NCBI RefSeq assembly: GCF_027497175.1
Contig: NZ_CP114901.1
Span: 744,001-808,000 of the forward strand
Source: Verrucosispora sp. WMMD573
GTDB taxonomy: Bacteria; Actinomycetota; Actinomycetes; Mycobacteriales; Micromonosporaceae
Length of the DNA stretch: 64,000 nt
Reading direction: 5' to 3'
Shown in pieces: positions 36,468-45,253 of this stretch. Made by a program: the position numbers and the translations under genes. Under the pieces are notes generated by a model. The model saw only the letters and a list, made by a program, of their open reading frames with translations, searched no databases and had not been told where the DNA came from. Position 1 is the first letter of the stretch; the number at the start of each line of letters is the position of its first letter.

Positions 36468-37843
36468 CCGATCTCCTGGCCCTCGCGGATCTGGTCGGTG
36501 CCCCGGACCACGATCCGGTCTCCGGCCTGCACCCCGTCGACGATCTGCACCAGGTCCTGGCCCTGCACGCCGACGGTGACCACCGCCCGGTCGGCGCGGC
36601 CGTCGCGGACCAGCCAGACGGTGTCCCGACCGTCGACCGAGAAGAGCGCCGACGCGGGCACGGTCACCGCGTCCGCCTCCTCCCGCACTCGCAGCCGCAG
36701 CACCGCGTTCATGCCCGGGCGCGGGGTGGGTGCCGGCTCGGCCTCGCCGTAGCGGCCGGCGCCGAGGGCGAGTCGGACCCGGTAGCTCACCCCGCCCCGG
36801 GCCGACGTGGTGGGCAGTACGTCGATCGAGCGGACCGTGGCCTCGTAGGTGGCGCCGGTGACGGCGTCCAGTTCGACGGTGCCGGTGAGTCCGGGCCGGA
36901 CCAGCAGCACGTCCGTCTCGTCGACTTCGGCGAGCAGGCCCAGGTCGCGGGTGTCCACCACAGTCAGCACCGGGGTGCCGGCGCTGACCCGACCACCCAC
37001 CGGAACCGCGGTGTCCACCCCGGGCGGCGGGTTGGCCGGCGCGCCGAGGGCCGCGGGGTCGATCCCCGCTGGCATCCCGCCCGACTCCAGCAGCCCGGCG
37101 AGCGCCCCCGCCGAGCCACCGCCGGTGCTGACTCCGCCCGGTTGCACGACCCCGGCGATCGGCGCGCGCAGGGTCAACGCGTCGACGGTCACCTTGGCCA
37201 GGTCGTACGCCTGCTGGGCCTGAAGTCGCTGAGCGGTGGCGAGCGCACCGACGGCGGAGTTCAGGTTCCGGACGCCGCGTTGCACCTCCCGTACCGCCTG
37301 GTCGGCGGCCCGGGCCGCCGAGTCGTACCGTCGCTGTGCCGCCTCGACCTGGGTGAGCAACGCCTTCCGGAGCTCCGGATCACTGATCTTCGCCGCGGCG
37401 GCACGGGCGGCGGCGTGCGTCTCGTCGGCGGCGCGGTCGGTGCCACGCAGGGAACCGGCGAGGTTGCCGCCGCCACCGCCGGCACCGGCGCGCTTCGCGG
37501 CGGCCAGCGCGCCGCGCGCCTGGCGGAGCCGCTCCCGGGCCGATGGTGAGCTGATCACGGCGAGCACCTGGCCCCGCTTGACCCGCTGGCCCGGCTTCAC
37601 CCGCAGGCGGGCCAGGGTGCCATCGGCCGGGGCGGTCAGGGTGGCCGCCGCCCGCGCGACGACCGTGGCCGGGGCGTCGATCTCCTCCGCCACGGCGGCC
37701 CGGGCCGCGGCGGCGAGCGTGATCGACGGTTCGTCGCCACCGCAGGAGGCGGCGGTGGTGACGGTCAGGACGGCGACGGCGAGCAGGACGGTGAGCAGAC
37801 GGAGCCGCGGGGCTGGCAGCCGCGGCGAGTCGGAGCGGCGCAC
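36464..37843 (-). CDS. Membrane-fusion adaptor lipoprotein of a MacAB-like exporter
   Basis: A 459-residue HlyD/MacA-like periplasmic adaptor. It carries a lipoprotein signal (lipobox TAASC), a biotinyl-lipoyl half-motif (APADGTLARLRVKPGQRVKRGQVLAVI), an Ala-rich coiled-coil hairpin (about 115-225) and beta-barrel domains. The start GTG 37843 lies 7 nt after a TAGCAT -10; the in-frame ATG at 37852 would fall inside that hexamer. Gram-positive MacAB-like systems export peptides or antibiotics. The substrate is unknown. Confidence 0.9.
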
Positions 37844-37894
37844 GCGACACATGCTACGAGCCCCTGTCGATGTCGCCCCGACCAGGGCACCAGG

Positions 37895-39241
37895 TCAACG
37901 CACGGCCGCGCGGATGTACGCGACGCACTCCTCGTGCAGCTCGGACCAGGGCACGCCCAGGAGTTCCTCGGAGGTCTGGGCTGGTCGACGGCCCTGGTAC
38001 ACCACAGCTTTGAAGAAGGGGAGCAGCCGGTCAGTACCGAACCGCTCCATGAAGTACCCCACCGCGAGATACGCGATGCCGTAGGTTCCATTCACCTCCC
38101 CCGCCGAGGATTCGGCAGTGGGGTAGAGGTCGTCGAACCTGCCGTTCCAGTCGCCGCGCACCAGCCGCCGGGTTTCGTCGAGCGCCGGGTATTGGGCGAT
38201 CGGTTGACCGTTCGCCGCCGCGTACTCGGCCAACCCGTCAACCAGCCACCAGGCCGAATCCTCCCAGTAGCCGTCGTGCATCGTCGCCGCGTGGGTGAAC
38301 TCGTGCCGGAGCACCTTGTCGAGGTAAGGGCCGTAGTACAGGCTGTCCGGCCCGAGTACGACCTCGTGGTGACCGCCGCCGATGCTAATCGCCGTACCGA
38401 TCCCCCATTCGGGCTGTTCGCCGCCATACCAGCTCCGCCATTCCTTCTTGCCGGCGTAGAAGATCCGATACCGGTCCGGCGGCGTGCCGTCCACCGCGTA
38501 CCGGTCGGCCACCCTGGCTGCCGCCTCGGCCTGCAGCAGCAGGATCGGCAGCAGTTCGCGATGCTCCCGTACGGTCGCCACGAGTGTTCGTTTGCCCACC
38601 ACCACGGTCAACTCGCTGATCTCCCAGGGCACGTTGCCGGGCTGACCGCTGGCCTGGCCGAGCACGTGTGGGAACGGCTTCGACCTCTCGATCTCCAGCA
38701 GCCGCGGCTCCGGGCCGTCGCTCCATCTGGTGTCGACGACCATCGGGCTCAGCTGACACGAGGCGGTCACGAAGCAGTAGTTGATCGAGACGCGCATTCG
38801 CCACTCGCCGACTTCGCCCGCGCTGGTGGGCAGGCCGCTCGGGCTGGCCACCCAACGGGCCACCCGCAGCGCTCTGAGCGAGTCGTACCGGCGGCGCAGC
38901 TCGGTGCGCGCGGCTGCGGTTTCGGCGATCGCCAGAAATCCGGCCCGGTCCCCGTCGAGCAGGGCGGCCGCCTGGCGGTTCAGCTGCACACCGATCCGCT
39001 CGGCGAGCCGCCGGGCTGCCGCAGTGGTCGGGTTCTCGGTCGGGCTGGCCGACTCGCTCGATGCTCCGTCGGCGCCCTCGCGACCGGATCCGATTATCAG
39101 TACCGTCACCGCCGGCAGGCTGCAAGCCACCAGCAACACGACCACGAGCAGCGCGGCCCACAGTCCCCAACGCCGCCGAGGTCGCCCGGGTGCGGGAACC
39201 GACGGATCAGCGGGCACATCTGAACCTGTCATGCCGGTCAC
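37895..39241 (-). CDS. Membrane-anchored gluzincin-like protein, paralog 1
   Basis: A 448-residue protein. A cytoplasmic Pro/Arg-rich start is followed by one helix (about 28-50) and an extracytoplasmic domain. RHEFTHAATMHDG carries an HExxH-like HEFTH zinc motif, and 18 residues on SAWWLVDGLAEYAA supplies the third-ligand Glu of the gluzincin pattern (NExxA-like). About 200 residues before the motif form a NTF2-like or pro-domain region with two Cys. It overlaps the upstream paralog as GTGA. GTG 39241 has AAGG upstream; ATG 39232 is the alternative. I do not recognise a named family. Confidence 0.8.
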   Translation of the reverse strand: MTGMTGSDVPADPSVPAPGRPRRRWGLWAALLVVVLLVACSLPAVTVLIIGSGREGADGASSESASPTENPTTAAARRLAERIGVQLNRQAAALLDGDRAGFLAIAETAAARTELRRRYDSLRALRVARWVASPSGLPTSAGEVGEWRMRVSINYCFVTASCQLSPMVVDTRWSDGPEPRLLEIERSKPFPHVLGQASGQPGNVPWEISELTVVVGKRTLVATVREHRELLPILLLQAEAAARVADRYAVDGTPPDRYRIFYAGKKEWRSWYGGEQPEWGIGTAISIGGGHHEVVLGPDSLYYGPYLDKVLRHEFTHAATMHDGYWEDSAWWLVDGLAEYAAANGQPIAQYPALDETRRLVRGDWNGRFDDLYPTAESSAGEVNGTYGIAYLAVGYFMERFGTDRLLPFFKAVVYQGRRPAQTSEELLGVPWSELHEECVAYIRAAVR

Positions 39242-40650
39242 CGCACGGCCTTGCGGATGTACGCGACGCACTCCTTGCGCAGGCTCGCCCAGGACTCCCC
39301 GAAGATCTCCTCGGTGGTCTGCGCCGGTAGTCGCAGGTCGTGGACCACCGCTTTGAAGAAGGCGAACGCCCGCTCCTCGCCGAAGCGGTCGACCAGATGC
39401 CGGAAGGCCAGGTACGCGATCCCGTAGTGGCCTGCCACCTGCTCGTCCGGTGCGTCGGCGGCGGGTAGGAGCTTGTCCAGCTTGCCGTCCCAGTCGCCCT
39501 CCACCAGCCGTCGAGTGGGCACCAGTCCCTCGTACCGGGCGACCTGTTGGCCATCCGCGCCCGCGTGCTCGGCCAACCCTTCGACCAGCCACCACGCCGA
39601 GTCGTCCCAGTAGCCTTTGTCAGGCAGCGAGGCGGCGTGGGCCAACTCGTGGCGGAGCACCTCGTCCAGCCCGGGACCGTAACCGAGCGTCTCGGGTGCC
39701 AGCACCACTTCGTGGTGACCGCCGCCGACGTTCACCGCGTACCCCGCACCCCATTCCGGTTGGTCACCGCCGTACCACCGATCCCACTCTTTCGGCCCGG
39801 CATAGAAGACGCGGTACAGGTCAGGTGACGTACCTGTCACGGCGTAGGTGTCAGCCACCTTCGCCGCCGCCTCGGCCCGCTTCAACAGCCCCGGCAACCG
39901 GTTCCGGTGAGCCGGGGTACTGGCCACCATCACGCGCTTGCCGACCAGGACGGCCAGCTTGCTGACCTCCCAGGGCAGGACGCCGGGCTGACCGTTGTAG
40001 CGACCGTTTACATACGCCGAGGACTTCGACTTCGGAAAGGTCAGCAGCCGTGGTTCTGCGCCGTCCCGCCACCGGGTCTCGACCACCATTGGGCTCGGTT
40101 GACAGTTCGGTACGACGAAGCAGTACTGGAACTCGATCGACACCCGCCATTCGCCCGCCCGACCCGCGGAGGTGGGCAGGCCACTCGGGCGTCCCTGCCA
40201 GTGCGTGACCCGCAGCGCCTTGAGCGCGTCGAACCGGCGGCGCAGGTCTGGGCGTACGGCTGAAGACGCGATCGCGGCGAACCCTGACCGGTCGCCGCCG
40301 AGCAGGGCGGTGGCCTGTTTGTCGAGTTGTGCGGTGATCCGTTCGGCGACCTGTCGGGCGGCGACGGTGGTCGGGTTCTCCGTCGGCGAGGCGGCGGTCG
40401 CCGGCTCGCCGACCGCTACATCGGACACTCCGCCGGTCAGCAGCACCACCGGAACGCCGACGCTCAGCGTCAGCACCACCGCGACTGCCGCCGCCCAGAG
40501 TGGCCATCGACGGCGCGGCCGGCTGCCGGAGGTCGGGCTGACGGGCGGCATCCCCACCGCCGGAGAATGTGCCGGCTGCGCCGTCACCTCGTCCGGTGTC
40601 GCACTGGTCGGCGCTGGCTGTCCGTCGCCCTCAGGGCCCCCGTGATTCAC
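39238..40650 (-). CDS. Membrane-anchored gluzincin-like protein, paralog 2
   Basis: A 470-residue paralog of the next gene, with about half of all residues identical by eye. It has a longer cytoplasmic Pro/Ser/Thr region, a helix at about 48-72, the shared SPTENPTT linker, a Cys pair (YCFVVPNC), the zinc motif RHELAHAASLPDKG and SAWWLVEGLAEHA. The GTG start follows TACCCT by 6 nt, so the mRNA is probably leaderless. The pair forms one operon and appears to be a duplication. The target may be an extracytoplasmic protein or wall peptide. Confidence 0.8.
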   Translation of the reverse strand: MNHGGPEGDGQPAPTSATPDEVTAQPAHSPAVGMPPVSPTSGSRPRRRWPLWAAAVAVVLTLSVGVPVVLLTGGVSDVAVGEPATAASPTENPTTVAARQVAERITAQLDKQATALLGGDRSGFAAIASSAVRPDLRRRFDALKALRVTHWQGRPSGLPTSAGRAGEWRVSIEFQYCFVVPNCQPSPMVVETRWRDGAEPRLLTFPKSKSSAYVNGRYNGQPGVLPWEVSKLAVLVGKRVMVASTPAHRNRLPGLLKRAEAAAKVADTYAVTGTSPDLYRVFYAGPKEWDRWYGGDQPEWGAGYAVNVGGGHHEVVLAPETLGYGPGLDEVLRHELAHAASLPDKGYWDDSAWWLVEGLAEHAGADGQQVARYEGLVPTRRLVEGDWDGKLDKLLPAADAPDEQVAGHYGIAYLAFRHLVDRFGEERAFAFFKAVVHDLRLPAQTTEEIFGESWASLRKECVAYIRKAVR

Positions 40651-40721
40651 CGGCGCAGGGTAAGCCCTGTGGTGGTGCCGACGGAAGAGTGATCAACCGG
40701 CCGCTGCCACGGTTCGCACCT

Positions 40722-41300
40722 TCAGGCAGGGCCGGGCGCGGGCCAGGACGAGAACGCCACGCCCAGCGCGGCGATCATCTGGTCGAAGGAACGGTCGAGT
40801 TCACGCGGCAGCCCGAAGTCGCCGGCCGCCTCCAGCGAGACGAAACCGTGCACGGCCGCCCGGAACATCCGGACCCCGTCCACCGCGGCGTCACCGTCGA
40901 TGCCGTAACCCCGCAGGATGGCGTAGACGACGCCGACCGCCCGCTCCCCGGCGGCCAGGTGCGCCGGGTCGGACGGATCCGGTACCCGCTGGGTGGCGGG
41001 ATATCGGCCGGGGTGCCGACGGGCGTACGAACGGTAGGCGGCGGCGACGGCGCGCAGCGCGTCCTCGCCGCTCCGACCGGCGGCGGCGGTGGTCATCTCG
41101 TCGGCGATCTCGGCGGTGGCCAACGCGGACAGTTGCTGCGCGAGCGCCTCGGCGCCCTTGATGTGCTTGTAGAGGCTGGGCAGCGCCACGCCGAGCCGGT
41201 TCGCCAGCGCGGCGAGGGTGAGCCGGTGATACCCGACCTCGTCGACGAGCCGGGCCGCCTCGCGCACCACGACCTGCGCGTTGAGTCCGGCCCTAGGCAC
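40722..41300 (-). CDS. TetR/AcrR-family repressor
   Basis: A 192-residue TetR regulator. The N-terminal HTH (VVREAARLVDEVGYHRLTLAALANRLGVALPSLYKHI) is followed by an all-helical ligand domain of the WHG type (VHGFVSLEAAGDFGLP). It overlaps the hydrolase gene by 8 bp and so shares the promoter at 42.1 kb, which carries a palindromic operator. Autoregulation of the two-gene unit is therefore likely. The ligand is unknown, but may be the hydrolase substrate. Confidence 0.92.
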   Translation of the reverse strand: MPRAGLNAQVVVREAARLVDEVGYHRLTLAALANRLGVALPSLYKHIKGAEALAQQLSALATAEIADEMTTAAAGRSGEDALRAVAAAYRSYARRHPGRYPATQRVPDPSDPAHLAAGERAVGVVYAILRGYGIDGDAAVDGVRMFRAAVHGFVSLEAAGDFGLPRELDRSFDQMIAALGVAFSSWPAPGPA

Positions 41301-42093
41301 GGTTGGCCGCCGCCAGGAAGCCGATCAGTTCGTTCGCCATCGCCGCTGGACGGTCGGCGTGCGGGTAGTGCCCGGCGTCGGCGAGCATCCGCGCCTCGGC
41401 GACCGGAAACAGCCGCCGGGCGGCCCGCGCCTCGGCGCCCGGGTCGGGGAAGTCGGGGTCCTTCGTGCCCATCAGCACCAGCACCGGCTGGCGCACCTGC
41501 GGGGCTCGGGCGGTCCAGTGCGGCTGCACCGGGTGGATCACGCCCCGCACGGGTGCCATCCGGCCGGGGCGACGCAGCGCCGCCACCAGTTGTCGGCGGT
41601 ACTCCGCGTCGTCGGCCGGACGGTGCACGGGGAAGAGCGTGCGGTGGAACAGGCCGAACAGCCGTGGACTGCGCAGCACCACCGTCTGGGCCAGCCGAAG
41701 GAAGGGGTTGAGCTTCGGCTGGTTGACGAACGCGCCGACCAGCACGATGCCGTTGACCAGGTCCGGTGCGTCGGCGGCGGCGAAGACCACTGCCGCGCCG
41801 CTGGACGAGTTGCCGACCAGGACGGCCGGACCGCCGCCGAGGTCGCGCACCACCGCGAGCAGGTCGCCACCCACCTCCACCGGGGCGTACGACGGCCAGT
41901 CGGCGCTGGAGTCGCCGTGCCCGCGTACGTCGATCGAGGCGACCCGGTAGCCCGCCGCCACCAGCAACGGAATCAGATGCCGGTAGGAGCGCCGGTTCTC
42001 TCCCATGCCGTGCGAGAGGACCACCAGCGGCCCCTGCCCGTGCACCTCGTACGCGATCCGACCGCCGGCACGCTCCACCCAGCTAGTAGTCAT
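41293..42093 (-). CDS. Alpha/beta hydrolase
   Basis: A 266-residue hydrolase with oxyanion segment LSHGMGENRRSY, DVRGHGDSS, nucleophile elbow VGNSSSGA (Ser), an acid candidate in LMGTKDPDFP and His in ADAGHYPHADRP. The catalytic triad is complete. The start at 42093 fits promoter spacing of 7 nt from the -10; an ATG six bases upstream is possible. The gene forms a self-regulating pair with the TetR repressor downstream. Esterase, lactonase or haloperoxidase-type substrates are possible. Confidence 0.9.
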   Translation of the reverse strand: MTTSWVERAGGRIAYEVHGQGPLVVLSHGMGENRRSYRHLIPLLVAAGYRVASIDVRGHGDSSADWPSYAPVEVGGDLLAVVRDLGGGPAVLVGNSSSGAAVVFAAADAPDLVNGIVLVGAFVNQPKLNPFLRLAQTVVLRSPRLFGLFHRTLFPVHRPADDAEYRRQLVAALRRPGRMAPVRGVIHPVQPHWTARAPQVRQPVLVLMGTKDPDFPDPGAEARAARRLFPVAEARMLADAGHYPHADRPAAMANELIGFLAAANRA

Positions 42094-42100
42094 AGCCATG

Positions 42101-42129
42101 AGGCTAATGTCATTAGCTGGCGACGTCAA
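42101..42129 (-). promoter_or_regulatory. Hydrolase/TetR promoter with palindromic operator
   Basis: On the minus strand TTGACG (42124-42129), a 17-bp spacer and TAGCCT (42101-42106) form the promoter. A perfect 15-bp palindrome GCTAATGTCATTAGC (42103-42117 on the plus strand) covers the -10 and part of the spacer. A TetR dimer bound there would block polymerase. The downstream TetR gene is the obvious candidate. Confidence 0.8.
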
Positions 42130-42183
42130 GGGCTCGCCGCGCACCGCCGACCGGGTCGATCGGCGGTGCGGGCGCCGCCGGGG

Positions 42184-43104
42184 CTACTTCTTGGAGGTGA
42201 GCGCGCGGGCGAAGAAGGCCAGGTTGGCGGGGCGCTCGGCGAGGCGGCGCATCAGATAGCCGTACCAGTCATCGCCGTAGGGCACGTAGGTGCGCACCGT
42301 GTAGCCCTCGCCGACCAGGCGAGCCTGCTCCTCTGGCCGGATGCCGTAGAGCATCTGGAACTCGAAGCGGTCGGGGTCACGGTCGAACCAACGCGCCCGG
42401 TCCTCGCCGATCGCGATCAGGCGCGGATCGTGGGTGGCCAGCATCGGGTAGCCGTCGCCGGACATCAGGACGTTGAGGCACCGGACGTACGACTTGTCGA
42501 CCTCACGGGCCGACTGGTAGGCCACCGACTCCGGTTCCCGGTACGCGCCCTTGCACAGCCGCACCCGTGACCCGGCCGACGCCAACTCGCGGCAGTCGGA
42601 CTCGGTACGCCGCAGGTATGCCTGCAGCACCGCCCCGGTCGACGGGTGGTCCTTCCGGAGCTTGGTCAGGATGTCCAGGGTCGAGTCGGTGGTGGTGTGG
42701 TCCTCCATGTCCAGGGTGACCGTGGTGCCCGCCGCCTCGGCGGCGGCGCAGATCGCCCGGGCGTTGTCGTAGGCGAGTTGCTCGTCGAACGCCTGGCCGA
42801 GCGCGGACAGCTTCACACTCACCTCCGCGGCGGGCGTCAGCTTCGCCTCGGCGAGCATTCGCAGCAGCGTGAGGTACTCGTCCCGGATGGCGTTGGCCTG
42901 TTCGCCGGTGACGGTGTCCTCGCCGAGATTGTCGAGGGTGACCGCGAGACCGTCGTCAACGAGTTCGCGAGTCGCGCGCAACGCGTCGTCGGTCTTGGCG
43001 CCGGCGACGAACCGGCGGACGACGTCCCGGGAGAACGGGGCCGTCGCGACGAGCCGCTCGACCCGGGATGACCGGGAGGCGGCGAGGATGACGGAACGGA
43101 GCAT
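42184..43104 (-). CDS. Proline dehydrogenase
   Basis: A 306-residue monofunctional PRODH, an FAD TIM-barrel enzyme that oxidises proline to pyrroline-5-carboxylate. Motifs: SVKLSALG, TLDMEDHTTTDSTL, LQAYLRRTESD, RLCKGAYREPE and the C-terminal YVPYGDDWYGYLMRRLAERPANLAF with the substrate arginines. The partner P5C dehydrogenase gene is not in the window. The ATG lies 6 nt after TACGCT, so the mRNA is probably leaderless. Confidence 0.94.
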   Translation of the reverse strand: MLRSVILAASRSSRVERLVATAPFSRDVVRRFVAGAKTDDALRATRELVDDGLAVTLDNLGEDTVTGEQANAIRDEYLTLLRMLAEAKLTPAAEVSVKLSALGQAFDEQLAYDNARAICAAAEAAGTTVTLDMEDHTTTDSTLDILTKLRKDHPSTGAVLQAYLRRTESDCRELASAGSRVRLCKGAYREPESVAYQSAREVDKSYVRCLNVLMSGDGYPMLATHDPRLIAIGEDRARWFDRDPDRFEFQMLYGIRPEEQARLVGEGYTVRTYVPYGDDWYGYLMRRLAERPANLAFFARALTSKK

Positions 43105-43201
43105 GAGCCGAGCGTAACGCCCGCCCGACCGCCAGGTACGTTCCCCGTCCCGCCCCGAGCCCGGGGCGGACGGGATGGCGTTCATCGGTTACAACCATGT
43201 C

Positions 43202-43483
43202 GTGGAACAACGCCCTCGCCGCCGACTCCGATCGGCCTCCGTACAGCTCGGCGCGATCACCGCTCTGGCGCTCGCCCTCTCCGGCTGCAACATGACCTCC
43301 GACGACGACGATGACGACTGCGCCCTCGGCCCGACCGGTGGCGGCGAGACGGTGGCCCTGGCCCTGCGGGTGCCGGCCCCCGCCGCCGAGACCAGCATCG
43401 GCCGGGTCGCGCCCGAGCCGGTCGGCGCGGCCGTGCCCGACCGCGGCGGCTTCGGCACCCATCTCGCCTCCTGCGGCGGCTGA
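43202..43483 (+). CDS. Small Asp-rich lipoprotein
   Basis: A 93-residue putative lipoprotein. A basic start (RPRRRLRSA) leads to a hydrophobic core and the lipobox LSGC, followed by NMTS and a run of six aspartates. The mature part is Gly/Ala/Pro-rich with two more Cys. GTG 43202 is preferred because it gives a compact signal peptide; ATG 43175 is possible. It ends 2 bp before the ATP-grasp gene, so it belongs to the same transcript. The pairing recalls the ygiB-ygiC gene pair of enterobacteria, but I see no YgiB homology. Confidence 0.7.
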   Translation: MEQRPRRRLRSASVQLGAITALALALSGCNMTSDDDDDDCALGPTGGGETVALALRVPAPAAETSIGRVAPEPVGAAVPDRGGFGTHLASCGG

Positions 43484-43485
43484 AC

Positions 43486-44652
43486 GTGCGTCGCGAACCG
43501 ACCACACCGCGCCCCGACTGGGACACCACCATCCGGGAGCAGGGCCTGGTCTACGTCGACACGGAACTACCCGACGGTGGGGTGATGTCCTACTGGGACG
43601 AGTCCGCCGCGTACGCCTTCGAGCTGGACGAGGTGCTGCGCCTGGAGGAGGCCACCGAGGAACTGCACCGGATGTCGGTGGCCGCCGCCGAACACGTGGT
43701 GGCGCGCAACCGGTACGCCGAGTTCGGCATCCCGGCGTGGGCGGCCGAGGCGGTCGCCCGCTCGCTGCGGGAGACGCCACCGACCCTCTACGGCCGTTTC
43801 GACCTCTGGTACGACGGCAGCTGGCCGCCGAAGCTGCTGGAGTACAACGCCGACACCCCGACCGCGCTGGTCGAGGCGAGCATCATCCAGTGGTACTGGC
43901 TGGAACACACCCGACCGGACCTGGACCAGTGGAACAGCCTGCACGAACGGCTCGTCGGCAGCTGGGCGAAGATCGGCGCCGGGCTGTACGACCGGCGGGT
44001 GCACGTGGTGTGGTCGAACGAGGAGGAGACCGGCGAGGACCACATGACCGCCGGCTACCTGGCCGAGACCGCCCGCCAGGCGGGGCTGGACGTGGAGCTG
44101 CTGCCGATTCAGGATCTCGGCTGGGACGGCCGACGCTTCATCGACACCGACGACCGCCCGGTCACCACCTGCTTCAAGCTCTACCCGTGGGAGTGGATGC
44201 TCGCCGAGCCGTACGGTCCGCTGGCTCTGACGCCGGGCACCCCGACCACCTGGATCGAACCGGCCTGGAAGCTGCTGTTGTCGAACAAGGCGCTGCTGGC
44301 CGTGCTGTGGGAGTTGTACCCGGGGCACGAGCTGCTGCTGCCGGCGTACCTGGACTCGCCGCGCGGGATGCCCGAATACGTGGCCAAGCCGCTGCTCGGG
44401 CGGGAGGGGGCCGCGGTGCGGATCGTCACCCCCAACGAGGAGATCAGCAATCCGGGTGACTACGGCGACGAGGGCTTCTGCTACCAGGAGTTCCGGGCGT
44501 TGCCCGAGTTCGCCGGGAGCCACCTGGTGCTGGGCAGTTGGATCGTCGACGGGGAGTCGGCGGGTGCCGGGCTGCGGGAGAGCGCGAGCCTGATCACCGA
44601 CGGCTACGCGCGGTTCCTGCCGCACTACATCGATGCGCCACGCCCGGGGTGA
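43486..44652 (+). CDS. YgiC/glutathionylspermidine synthase-like ATP-grasp ligase
   Basis: A 388-residue protein of the glutathionylspermidine synthase C-terminal family. Signatures include YGRFDLWYDGSWPPKLLEYNADTPTALVEASIIQW, LLPIQDLGWDG, TCFKLYPWEWM, NKALLAVLWELYPGHELLLPAY and VAKPLLGREGAAV (ATP-grasp Lys region). The amidase half of the E. coli bifunctional enzyme is absent. Actinobacteria use mycothiol rather than glutathione, so the true substrates are likely other peptides or amines. Confidence 0.9.
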   Translation: MRREPTTPRPDWDTTIREQGLVYVDTELPDGGVMSYWDESAAYAFELDEVLRLEEATEELHRMSVAAAEHVVARNRYAEFGIPAWAAEAVARSLRETPPTLYGRFDLWYDGSWPPKLLEYNADTPTALVEASIIQWYWLEHTRPDLDQWNSLHERLVGSWAKIGAGLYDRRVHVVWSNEEETGEDHMTAGYLAETARQAGLDVELLPIQDLGWDGRRFIDTDDRPVTTCFKLYPWEWMLAEPYGPLALTPGTPTTWIEPAWKLLLSNKALLAVLWELYPGHELLLPAYLDSPRGMPEYVAKPLLGREGAAVRIVTPNEEISNPGDYGDEGFCYQEFRALPEFAGSHLVLGSWIVDGESAGAGLRESASLITDGYARFLPHYIDAPRPG

Positions 44653-44670
44653 GTCGTCTACCGTGGGAGC

Positions 44671-45228
44671 GTGAACTTCGACGCGTACGCCCGAACCGGG
44701 GTTGACCTCGTCAACGCGCGCCTGGATGACCTCGACGATCTGCGGGCCATCTTCTGCGACGACCAGGAGTGGATGCGCGACGAGGTCGCGGAGCGGGACC
44801 TGCCGACCTTCCGGCGCGCGCAGAAGCGACTGCGTGACGTCTTCGAGTACGGCACCTCGGGGCGGGACGTCGAGGCGGTGAGCGAACTGAACTCCCTGCT
44901 GGAGGCGTTCCCGGTGCAGCCGCGCATCTCGGGGCACGACTCCAGCGACTGGCACATGCACGTGACCAGCCGGGGTGCCTCGGTCAGTTCGGAGTATCTG
45001 GCCGGCGCGGTCTGGGGTCTGTCGGTGTGGCTTTGCGAGTACGGCAGCGCCCGGTTCGGCGTCTGCGCCGACGACCGCTGCGGCAACGTCTACCTGGACA
45101 CCTCGTCGAACTGCTGCCGGCGGTTCTGCTCGGAGCGCTGCGCCACCCGCTCACACGTGGCCGCCCACCGGGCCCGCAAGCGGGCCGCCGTGCCCAGCCA
45201 GCCGGATCCGCTGACACCGGTTTCCTGA
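44671..45228 (+). CDS. CGNR zinc finger / ABATE-domain protein
   Basis: A 185-residue protein. The N-terminal 120 residues are an alpha/beta ABATE-like region. The C-terminus holds a zinc finger: FGVCADDRCGNVYLDTSSNCCRRFCSERCATR, the CGNR form with CGNV here. Such proteins are putative stress-related transcription regulators. The GTG start follows TACCGT by 6 nt, so the gene is probably leaderless and has its own promoter inside the end of the preceding operon. Confidence 0.87.
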   Translation: MNFDAYARTGVDLVNARLDDLDDLRAIFCDDQEWMRDEVAERDLPTFRRAQKRLRDVFEYGTSGRDVEAVSELNSLLEAFPVQPRISGHDSSDWHMHVTSRGASVSSEYLAGAVWGLSVWLCEYGSARFGVCADDRCGNVYLDTSSNCCRRFCSERCATRSHVAAHRARKRAAVPSQPDPLTPVS

Positions 45229-45253
45229 TCCGGCCGGCCGACGGTCACGCCGA

